From NCBI GenBank assembly GCA_003157575.1, contig PMKA01000230.1, positions 1 through 13,644 of the forward strand: DNA of 13,644 bases, written 5' to 3'. A program made the position numbers and the translations under genes. The notes under the pieces were generated by a model. The model was not told the DNA's origin and searched no databases. It worked only from the letters and a program-made list of their open reading frames with translations. Origin of the DNA: Opitutia bacterium (GTDB lineage Bacteria > Verrucomicrobiota > Verrucomicrobiia > Opitutales > Opitutaceae). Shown in pieces: positions 7,976-13,644 of the stretch (its first letter is position 1; every line of letters begins with the position of its first letter).

Positions 7976-9933
7976 ATAGATCCACTGTTTGGATACGGCT
8001 GTTGCACTGCGTAGCCGGCCTTTGCCACCGGGCTGGAAGACACGATTCCCGCCGGGCCTCCCGGAACCCGGGGAACGTCTTTTTTGCCCTCCTTGCCGCC
8101 GTCTTGGTCCTTCGATCGATGGGCGCCGAGCCAGGCGCCTCCGAGCATGAGAAATCCAGGGCCGGCCTCCTCGACGAGATAAAGCAGTCGTGGGAACGCC
8201 CGGGTGTCCCGCCGGCGGAGGCTCCGGGGCAGGCTGAGGGCACGCCGCCGCTTCCCCTGCGGCAGAAGATCGAGACGATCGTAATCCCCGCGGTGAACTT
8301 CACGAATCTCGAGCTGAACCGGGTGGTGGATTCGCTTGGCGCGCTGGCCGAGGAATTCGACACCGCCGGGCAGGGTCCAAAAGGCGTGAATCTTGTCCTG
8401 CTCGATCCTGGCAACGCAAATCCCACGGTCACGGTCACGCTGCGCAACGTGACGCTGAAGCGGATACTCGATTTTGTGACCGATTCCGTGGGCTACCAGT
8501 ATGAAGTCGAGCCCGATGCCGTCGTGGTCCGTCCAGGAGGCGAACGTTCTGCGCTTGCGACGGAGGTGTTTCCGGTCCCGCGGGCGACCGTTCTGAGGAT
8601 GACGGGAGGCGCCTCCCGGCCGTGCGGACAGACGCGCCGGGCGGCCGAGGCGTCGGAAGAGGCCAAGGATGCGTCGCCGGCCGACCTGACGCACAGCCTG
8701 CGCCAGTTTCTCCAGCGCGCCGGCGTAAATTTCGAGGGTGTTCCCGGAAGCAGTCTGGCCTACGACGGATCGGCGATCATTGTCACCGAGACGGCGAGGA
8801 ACTTTGAGCGGCTCCGTACCATTCTCCGGCGGTACCGCGAGGTGCGACAGGTGCAGATCGAGGCCAAATTCATGGACGTGCAGGAAAGTGCGCTCGATGA
8901 ACTGGGCGTGCAATGGACTTTGGGACGGCGTGTGGCGGCGCTGATCGACCCGAAAACCGGCGCGCCCCTGCTCAACGCCGACGGTACGCCGCAGCTGGGC
9001 TATCTGGAGCAGTACAGCACCGCGGATCCAGCGAGCGGCACTGCCGTGAACCGGACGCTGGCGGACGCCTTCCGGAACAGCCAGCAGTCCAGCGAGATCA
9101 TCATCGACAACCAGGTCGCGGGCACGCTTGCGGCGCCGACGCTTCCCGGCGGCGGAAACCTCGGGCAGACGGCCTCGAACCTCGCCAACATCACCGGTTC
9201 GATAGGCGAATTCGATGTCAACGCGGTCGTCCGGGCGCTGGCGCAGAAAAGCGGGTCCGATTTGTTGAGCGCTCCGCGGGTGACGGTTCTTTCCGGCAGC
9301 GAGGCGCTGATCACGGTCGCGCAGGAGATGCGGTATCCACAATCTTTCGGCGAGATCCAGAGCCAGGTGGGCAGCGGCCGAACGACAGGCGACGGCAGCA
9401 GCGGATCGGCAGGCGTGGCAATCACGGCCGGAACGCCGAAGGATTTCACAACCCGCAATGTCGGGATGGAACTGCGTGTGACGCCCACGGTTGAGGAAGA
9501 CGACCATAGCATCAGCCTGGAGCTCAATCCGAAGGTCACCGAATTCGAGGGTTTTGTGGAATACGGCGGTCCGAGCATTGCGATCTCCGGCGGGCACACG
9601 GTCACGGTCCCGTCGGGCTTTTTCCAGCCGGTCTTCTCCGTGCGCGAGGTGAGCACACGCGTGACCATCTGGGATGGAGCGACGATCGTCATGGGCGGTC
9701 TGACGCGCGAGGAGGTGAAAAAAGTGGAGGACAAGGTGCCGATCCTCGGCGACATTCCGCTGCTCGGCCGCGCATTCCGGTCGAAGGGGGAGAGCTCGCA
9801 GAAACGCAACCTGCTGATCTTCGTGACGGCGAGGCTCGTCAACCCGGGTGGCGGACCCAGGCCCGCCCGCGCGTCCGCCGGGACGGAATCGGGTGCTGTG
9901 AAGGTCCTCCCGCCGGTTCAGAAAGAAAAATAG
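7972..9933 (+). CDS. pilQ: Type IV pilus/type II secretion-like secretin (PilQ/GspD, Amuc_1098-like)
   Basis: 653-residue outer-membrane channel subunit. A hydrophobic stretch (36-47) followed by SMGAEPG (49-55) looks like a signal peptide, but it has an unusually long basic n-region of about 35 residues. Residues 100-190 form an STN/N0-like domain (VIPAVNFTNLELNRVVDSLG, then VTVTLRNVTLKRILDFVT). Residues 240-315 form an N-domain ending in VRQVQIEAKFMDVQESALDELGVQW. The secretin domain covers about 415-625: LLSAPRVTVLSG (431-442), NVGMELRVTPTV (496-507) and the signature VPILGDIPLLGRAF (589-602), then RNLLIFVTARLV. A variable insert at 320-410 and a Gly/Ser-rich loop at 462-490 separate these. 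There is no PilQ AMIN domain. Its place after PilMN and PilOP fits PilQ. The start overlaps the previous stop (ATGA); the next gene follows within 55 bases. Confidence 0.93.
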   Translation: MNRSTVWIRLLHCVAGLCHRAGRHDSRRASRNPGNVFFALLAAVLVLRSMGAEPGASEHEKSRAGLLDEIKQSWERPGVPPAEAPGQAEGTPPLPLRQKIETIVIPAVNFTNLELNRVVDSLGALAEEFDTAGQGPKGVNLVLLDPGNANPTVTVTLRNVTLKRILDFVTDSVGYQYEVEPDAVVVRPGGERSALATEVFPVPRATVLRMTGGASRPCGQTRRAAEASEEAKDASPADLTHSLRQFLQRAGVNFEGVPGSSLAYDGSAIIVTETARNFERLRTILRRYREVRQVQIEAKFMDVQESALDELGVQWTLGRRVAALIDPKTGAPLLNADGTPQLGYLEQYSTADPASGTAVNRTLADAFRNSQQSSEIIIDNQVAGTLAAPTLPGGGNLGQTASNLANITGSIGEFDVNAVVRALAQKSGSDLLSAPRVTVLSGSEALITVAQEMRYPQSFGEIQSQVGSGRTTGDGSSGSAGVAITAGTPKDFTTRNVGMELRVTPTVEEDDHSISLELNPKVTEFEGFVEYGGPSIAISGGHTVTVPSGFFQPVFSVREVSTRVTIWDGATIVMGGLTREEVKKVEDKVPILGDIPLLGRAFRSKGESSQKRNLLIFVTARLVNPGGGPRPARASAGTESGAVKVLPPVQKEK

Positions 9934-9986
9934 ATTTGCAGAGGATTGCGATTTACGGCGGCAGAAAAGGCAGTTTGGCTGCGCGT

Positions 9987-10868
9987 ATGGCCAAATGGCT
10001 GCTCGTCGACGGTTTCAATATCGCATACCGCTGTTTTTTCGCCGTGCCGGAGCTGACGCGCGCAGACGGCTTTCCGACGAACGCCGTCCACGGATGGGTC
10101 AAGTCGCTCTGGCGGCTGGCGGATCAGGAGAAACCGGCCGGGATTCTTGTATTTTTTGACTTGGGAGGCGCGCAGGACCGGCTCGCGTTGCATCCGGAAT
10201 ACAAGGCGCAGCGAGAAGCGATGCCGGACGCACTCGTCAAACAATTGCCCTATATCAAGGCGGTGACGCGGGCGATGGGGCTGGTCGGAGTGGAGAAGGA
10301 AGGCGTGGAATCGGACGACCTGGTTGCATCCCAGGCGGTGCGTCTGGCCGCGTCGGGGCATGACGTCTTGATCGTCAGTGCCGACAAGGATTTCGCCCAG
10401 ATTGTCGGGGAACGCATCACGATGCTTCTGCCGCCGCCTTCCGCCAATCCGAAGCTCGGCTGGCGGCGGCTCGATCCGGCGGGAGTGGAGGAGAAGTTCG
10501 GCGTTCCTCCGGCGCAGATCGCCGACTTTCTCGCGTTGGTGGGCGATGCTTCGGACAATATTCCCGGAATCGAGGGCGTCGGGCCAAAGACCGCAGTCAA
10601 ATGGCTAAAGGAGTATGGCAGCGTGGAAGGCGTAATTGCCCATGTCCGCGAACTGAAGCCGGAACGCTTTCGCGAGTCGGTCCTCGCGTTGTCCGACCTG
10701 CTCCGTCGCAATCTGAAACTCACGACCCTCAACCTCGGCCTGCCGACGGTGGAGGCGGAAAAACCGCCGATGGATGCGGAGGAGCTCTTCCGGCTTCTGG
10801 CCGAGCTTGAGATGAAAGGCAGCCTGGGCGAGGCGCACCAGCGTTACTCGCAGGCGGAGCTTTTCTGA
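9987..10868 (+). CDS. Stand-alone 5'-3' exonuclease (FEN/Pol I N-terminal domain type)
   Basis: 293 residues, equal to the 5' nuclease domain of DNA polymerase I without the polymerase part; the family trims flaps or RNA primers. All expected acidic metal ligands are visible: D8 in LLVDGFNIAYR, D58 in VFFDLGG, the ESDD cluster at 108-111, DKD at 133-135, and D187/D190 in GDASDNIPGIEGVGPKTA (186-202), which also starts the helix-3-turn-helix DNA-binding element. The protein should therefore be catalytically competent. Whether the organism also has a full Pol I is not visible. I chose ATG 9987 because the family begins at the KWLLVDG strand. A TTG at 9936 in the same frame would add 17 unrelated residues. 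No good Shine-Dalgarno sequence is found; an AAAGG lies about 16 bases upstream, too far to be convincing. It may be co-transcribed with the pilus-like operon by proximity. Converges on the response regulator with 13 bases between stops. Confidence 0.92.
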   Translation: MAKWLLVDGFNIAYRCFFAVPELTRADGFPTNAVHGWVKSLWRLADQEKPAGILVFFDLGGAQDRLALHPEYKAQREAMPDALVKQLPYIKAVTRAMGLVGVEKEGVESDDLVASQAVRLAASGHDVLIVSADKDFAQIVGERITMLLPPPSANPKLGWRRLDPAGVEEKFGVPPAQIADFLALVGDASDNIPGIEGVGPKTAVKWLKEYGSVEGVIAHVRELKPERFRESVLALSDLLRRNLKLTTLNLGLPTVEAEKPPMDAEELFRLLAELEMKGSLGEAHQRYSQAELF

Positions 10869-10881
10869 ATACGGTGGTATC

Positions 10882-11673
10882 CTATTTGCCTTCCTGCGAG
10901 ACGCCCTTCGGATCGAAAATGTAGCCAACGCCGTGCACCGTGCGGAAGGGCGCCAGATCAACATTGTGCTTCTTGCAGAGTTCACGGAGCTTTACGACGT
11001 ATTGGTCGAGCGAACGGCTGCGCACGTCGGCATGCAGACCCCAGACCGAGTGGATCAGTGCCTTGCGGGTGATGACGACGCCCGGGTTGTTGTGAAGATA
11101 GGTGAGGATGCCGAGTTCCTTCCGGCCGATGCTTTCGACCGCGGCGTCGGGGAATTCCGCCTCAAGGCGCACCGGCGAGATCTTGACGCCGAGGAACATG
11201 AAAGGCTCGTCCATCGTGCCGGCGTTCTTGGTGACATTAAAATCCTGGCGGGATTCGGCACGGCGGAGCACGGCGTGAATCCGCGCGGTGAGCTCCGAGT
11301 AGCCGAACGGCTTTGTGATGTAGTCGTCGCCCCCCCGCTCCAACGCCTGGACTTTGCTCAGTTCGAGGCTGTTGCCCGTGAGAAAGATGATGGGAACGTT
11401 GATGTCGTTCGCTCGAAGTTCCTCCATCAATGCGAACCCGGATTGATCGGGCAGATTGACGTCGAGGAGCATCAGGTTGGCAAAGTTGCGCTTCAGGAAG
11501 CGGAAGGCGTGCGCACAGCGATTGCATATCTGGGTCTCCATGCCTGCGCTTTCCAGATGTTGGGCGACGAGCTTGGCAAGATCCTCCTCATCCTCAACTA
11601 TGAGGATTAGCGGCTTGGGCTCCGATCGGGCGGGGCGTGGAGGCTGGCTGGCGGTTGGAAGACGTTCGCTCAT
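10882..11673 (-). CDS. OmpR/PhoB-family response regulator (orphan)
   Basis: 263-residue DNA-binding response regulator of a two-component system. The receiver domain (about 20-138) has the acidic pair E27/D28 in VEDEED, the phospho-acceptor D71 in LMLLDVNLPDQSGF, the switch threonine T99 in FLTG and K121 in ITKPFG, so it should be phosphorylatable. The C-terminal winged helix (about 160-255) carries RKALIHSVWG, RSRSLDQYVVKLRELC (recognition region, 218-233) and TVHGVGYIF (245-253), typical of the OmpR class. No histidine kinase gene is next to it. I prefer the ATG at 11673; a GTG at 11706 in frame is possible. The N-terminal 20 residues are a Pro/Arg-rich tail outside the receiver fold. Its target genes cannot be told, but it is divergent from hisG and shares a 150-base spacer with it, where autoregulation could act. 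No Shine-Dalgarno sequence is visible. Confidence 0.93.
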   Translation of the reverse strand: MSERLPTASQPPRPARSEPKPLILIVEDEEDLAKLVAQHLESAGMETQICNRCAHAFRFLKRNFANLMLLDVNLPDQSGFALMEELRANDINVPIIFLTGNSLELSKVQALERGGDDYITKPFGYSELTARIHAVLRRAESRQDFNVTKNAGTMDEPFMFLGVKISPVRLEAEFPDAAVESIGRKELGILTYLHNNPGVVITRKALIHSVWGLHADVRSRSLDQYVVKLRELCKKHNVDLAPFRTVHGVGYIFDPKGVSQEGK

Positions 11674-11823
11674 AGGTCGGCAGGAGTTTGGGATAATCGC
11701 GACCACAGGACCAATACGGGCGGTTTTTTACAAATCGCGCCTCGTTTGTCAAAGGAAACATAGGGAGGCCGGGCGCTTGAGATTGTGCTTGAGTGTCCCC
11801 CGCGCTGCGTGTGGCGTGGCCGC
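11674..11823. promoter_or_regulatory. Divergent intergenic region between response regulator and hisG
   Basis: This 150-base spacer separates two genes pointing away from each other, so promoters for both are expected. A T-run (11723-11729) and a TTGTCA hexamer (11746-11751) stand out, but I could not match the hexamer with a good -10 for hisG. A 7-base direct repeat occurs at 11775-11793. Two in-frame alternative starts fall inside the region: GTG 11706 for the regulator and GTG 11785 for hisG. The promoter assignment is from orientation only. Confidence 0.45.
11775..11793. repeat. Tandem direct repeat GCTTGAG, 12-base period
   Basis: GCTTGAG occurs at 11775-11781 and again, identically, at 11787-11793 with a 5-base spacer. 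Repeats of about 7 bases spaced roughly one helical turn apart are the usual binding arrangement of OmpR/PhoB-class regulators, and one such regulator is encoded next door. The site is 31 bases before the hisG start. A functional operator is inference. Confidence 0.35.
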
Positions 11824-12708
11824 GTGTCTGAGAAAACTCCCATTCTGATGGTCGGTCTGCCGAAGGGCAGTCTCGAGGAATCAACCAAGAACCTCTTCGC
11901 GAAAGCCGGGTTCAAGATCACCGTCAACTCGCGTTCCTATCGTCCGGTCATCGACGATCCCGAGCTGGATTGCCGTCTTGTCCGCGCACAGGAGATGAGC
12001 CGTTACGTCGAACACGGGTTCTTCGATTGCGGCCTCACGGGACTCGACTGGATACAGGAAAACGAGTCGCAGGTCGTGGAAGTATGCGATCTTATCTACA
12101 GCAAGGCCTCGACCCAGAAATCGCGCTGGGTGCTTGCGGTTCCGGAGAATTCGCCCGTGCAAAGGGCGGAGGATCTCGCCGGCAAGCGTGTGGCGACCGA
12201 GCTGGTCGGAACCGTGAAGCGGTATTTTGCAGCGAAAAAGGTCGCCATCGACGTCGAGTTTTCGTGGGGCGCGACCGAGGTGAAGGTCCCCGATCTGGTC
12301 GATGCGATCGTGGACATAACCGAGACCGGCAGTTCGCTGCGGGCGAACAAGCTGCGCATTGTGGACACGTTGATGTACACGAACACCAAGTTCATCGCCA
12401 ACAAGGCGAGTTGGGCGAATCCGGCCAAGCGCCGCAAGATAGAGGTCATTGCGATGCTGCTCACCGGCGCGCTCGAGGCGGAGAGCAAGGTGGGGCTGAA
12501 ACTGAACGCGCCGAAGGCCGGCCTGGACAATCTCCTCAAGGCCCTCCCTGCGTTGCGGAATCCGACGGTTTCGCCGCTGGCCTCGCCGGAGTGGGTGGCG
12601 TTGGAAACGATCATCGACGAAAGCGTGGTGCGTGAGATCATTCCGCAGCTCAAGGCGTTGGGAGCCGAGGGCATCATAGAATATCCGTTGAACAAGGTGG
12701 TCTATTGA
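11824..12708 (+). CDS. hisG: ATP phosphoribosyltransferase HisG (long form)
   Basis: Catalyses the first, feedback-inhibited step of histidine synthesis: ATP plus PRPP gives phosphoribosyl-ATP, in the cytoplasm. The 294 residues fit the long, HisZ-independent form. The N-terminal part starts with the substrate-binding [10 protein letters not shown], then [23 protein letters not shown] and the [10 protein letters not shown] segment. The PRPP-binding loop [14 protein letters not shown] is at about 163-176. The C-terminal 75 residues (from about [12 protein letters not shown] to [12 protein letters not shown]) correspond to the regulatory HisG_C domain that binds histidine. I chose the GTG at 11824 (protein begins with [10 protein letters not shown]). 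GTG 11785 would add 13 unlikely residues, and ATG 11851 would cut the first strand. No Shine-Dalgarno sequence is seen. No other his gene is in the window, so hisG appears to be apart from a his operon, at least on this side. Confidence 0.94.
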   Translation: MSEKTPILMVGLPKGSLEESTKNLFAKAGFKITVNSRSYRPVIDDPELDCRLVRAQEMSRYVEHGFFDCGLTGLDWIQENESQVVEVCDLIYSKASTQKSRWVLAVPENSPVQRAEDLAGKRVATELVGTVKRYFAAKKVAIDVEFSWGATEVKVPDLVDAIVDITETGSSLRANKLRIVDTLMYTNTKFIANKASWANPAKRRKIEVIAMLLTGALEAESKVGLKLNAPKAGLDNLLKALPALRNPTVSPLASPEWVALETIIDESVVREIIPQLKALGAEGIIEYPLNKVVY

Positions 12709-12713
12709 TCAGA

Positions 12714-12810
12714 AGCAAACCTGGAAACGCGGAAACTTGGAGACCGCGAAATCGGCGAGCCGGATAATCTGGGAAAACGCGAGAACCGGAAGGATGGAGA
12801 ACCGAAAATG
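12714..12810. repeat. Degenerate 8-base periodic array (about 12 units, consensus near NGGARAMC)
   Basis: The spacer between hisG and aguB breaks into consecutive 8-base units, for example TGGAAACG (12722), CGGAAACT (12730), TGGAGACC (12738), GCGAAATC (12746), GGCGAGCC (12754), GGATAATC (12762), then one 9-base unit (12770-12778), GCGAGAAC (12779), CGGAAGGA (12787), TGGAGAAC (12795) and CGAAAATG (12803), whose last three bases are the aguB start codon. The plus strand is strongly purine-rich. Phase is kept over almost the whole spacer, with one single-base slip. Copies are diverged, as in an old simple-sequence expansion. Confidence 0.65.
12796..12799 (+). promoter_or_regulatory. Ribosome binding site of aguB
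   Basis: GGAG eight bases before the ATG at 12808, inside an array unit. It is the only convincing Shine-Dalgarno match among the gene starts in this window, and it fixes the aguB start. Confidence 0.55.
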
Positions 12811-13644
12811 TCCTCAGTGACCCTCGGCCTGCTTCAGCATGCGTGCACGTCCGATCCGGCCGCGAACCTTGAGCACGCGCTGGCGCTGGCAACGCAGGCG
12901 GCGCAACAGGGCGCGCAGATCATCTGCACGCAGGAATTGTTCCGCTCACAGTATTTCTGCCAGAAGGAGGACCGCGCGAATTTCGCCCTGGCGGAGGAGA
13001 TTCCCGGCCCGAGCACGCGCGCATTTGCGAAACTCGCGAGGAAGCACAGGGTCGTGGTGATTGCCTCCCTGTTCGAGAGGCGCGCACCTGGCCTGTATCA
13101 CAATACGGCCGTGATCATCGATGCCGACGGGACGCTTCTCGGCCGCTATCGGAAGATGCACATTCCGGACGATCCGCTGTACTACGAGAAATACTATTTC
13201 ACGCCCGGCGACACCGGATTTTGCTCATGGAAGACCCGGTATGGCAGGATCGGCGTGTTGATCTGCTGGGACCAATGGTATCCCGAGGCGGCGCGGCTGA
13301 CGGCGCTGCAGGGGGCGCAGATCCTTTTCTTCCCCACGGCGATCGGATGGCATCCGCGGGAAAAGAAGCGGCTGGGCGCGCGCCAACATGAGGCTTGGGA
13401 GATCATCCAGCGATCCCATGCAGTGGCCAACGGCTGTTTTGTGGCGTCGGTCAACCGGATCGGGGTCGAGAGGCCGTCAGGCGGTCCGGGGATCGAGTTT
13501 TGGGGGCAGAGTTTCGTCGCCGGCACGAGCGGCGAAATGCTCGCAAGAGCCGGTGCCGACGAGGCTTCGGTGTTGCTGGCCACGGTGGATCTGGCCGAGG
13601 TGGATGCAACCCGGACGCAATGGCCTTTCCTGCGCGACCGCCGG
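12808..13644 (+). CDS. aguB: N-carbamoylputrescine amidohydrolase AguB, 3'-truncated by window edge
   Basis: Nitrilase-superfamily enzyme that hydrolyses N-carbamoylputrescine to putrescine, CO2 and ammonia, the last step of the agmatine route to polyamines, in the cytoplasm. 279 residues are readable to the window end; the family is about 290, so only a short tail is missing. The catalytic triad is visible: E43 in CTQELF, K116 in YRKMHIPDD and C153 in LICWDQWYPEAARL. The segment PDDPLYYEKYYFTPGD (120-135) and the later FFPTAIGWHP (174-183) are strongly characteristic of AguB among nitrilase relatives. The ATG at 12808 begins directly at the first strand (VTLGLLQHA) and has a GGAG eight bases upstream. 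The preceding hisG ends 99 bases before, and the spacer is filled by the 8-base periodic array. Agmatine deiminase (aguA), its usual partner, is not in the window and may lie downstream. Confidence 0.95.
   Translation, partial: MSSVTLGLLQHACTSDPAANLEHALALATQAAQQGAQIICTQELFRSQYFCQKEDRANFALAEEIPGPSTRAFAKLARKHRVVVIASLFERRAPGLYHNTAVIIDADGTLLGRYRKMHIPDDPLYYEKYYFTPGDTGFCSWKTRYGRIGVLICWDQWYPEAARLTALQGAQILFFPTAIGWHPREKKRLGARQHEAWEIIQRSHAVANGCFVASVNRIGVERPSGGPGIEFWGQSFVAGTSGEMLARAGADEASVLLATVDLAEVDATRTQWPFLRDRR

Noticed and set aside
7795..9597. 600-codon open frame on the minus strand opposite the secretin
   Set aside because: It is antisense to a clear secretin with conserved motifs, its translation is rich in Arg/His/Gly without any domain pattern, and long antisense frames are expected in high-GC coding DNA.
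10869..10881. Bidirectional terminator between exonuclease and response regulator
   Set aside because: Only 13 bases separate the stops and I see no stem with a T-run there.
12714..12810. CRISPR array
   Set aside because: Units are 8 bases with no spacers of CRISPR length and no cas genes nearby; it is a degenerate simple repeat.

Overview
High-GC bacterial DNA with tightly packed genes, short gaps and no stretch over about 150 bases without a gene. The best guess at the source is a member of the Verrucomicrobiota, probably class Opitutae. The main reason is the central cluster, which has the gene order and domain layout of the Amuc_1098-Amuc_1101 pilus-like locus of Akkermansia. This placement is inferred from remembered family features, not from a search. 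I see no tRNA, rRNA, insertion sequence, prophage or CRISPR array.

Left part (1-4479). The window opens inside a dihydrolipoamide dehydrogenase gene (+). Its stop overlaps the stop of a convergent, leftward group of four genes: a NUDIX hydrolase, a CPBP-family (CAAX protease-like) membrane protease, thiamine-monophosphate kinase ThiL, and the tRNA t6A-synthesis ATPase TsaE. Reading leftward, these are probably one transcription unit of general housekeeping type.

Centre (4591-9933). A rightward three-gene operon diverges from the NUDIX gene. Gene 1 reads as PilM joined to a PilN-like membrane domain. Gene 2 reads as a PilO-like (Amuc_1100-like) protein joined to a C-terminal part that looks PilP-like or Amuc_1099-like. 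Gene 3 is a PilQ/GspD-type secretin. Together they give the classical pilMNOPQ order packed into three polypeptides: a cytoplasmic actin-like protein, inner-membrane alignment proteins and an outer-membrane channel. No pilin, prepilin peptidase or assembly/retraction ATPase lies in the window, so those parts would have to be encoded elsewhere.

Right part (9987-13644). A stand-alone 5'-3' exonuclease (FEN/Pol I N-terminal type) follows the secretin. It converges on an orphan OmpR/PhoB-type response regulator (-). A 150-base divergent spacer, which holds a 7-base direct repeat, separates the regulator from hisG (long-form ATP phosphoribosyltransferase). Between hisG and the last gene, aguB (N-carbamoylputrescine amidohydrolase, cut by the window end), lies a degenerate 8-base periodic array that runs into the aguB start codon. 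Apart from aguB, almost no gene here has a recognisable Shine-Dalgarno sequence.
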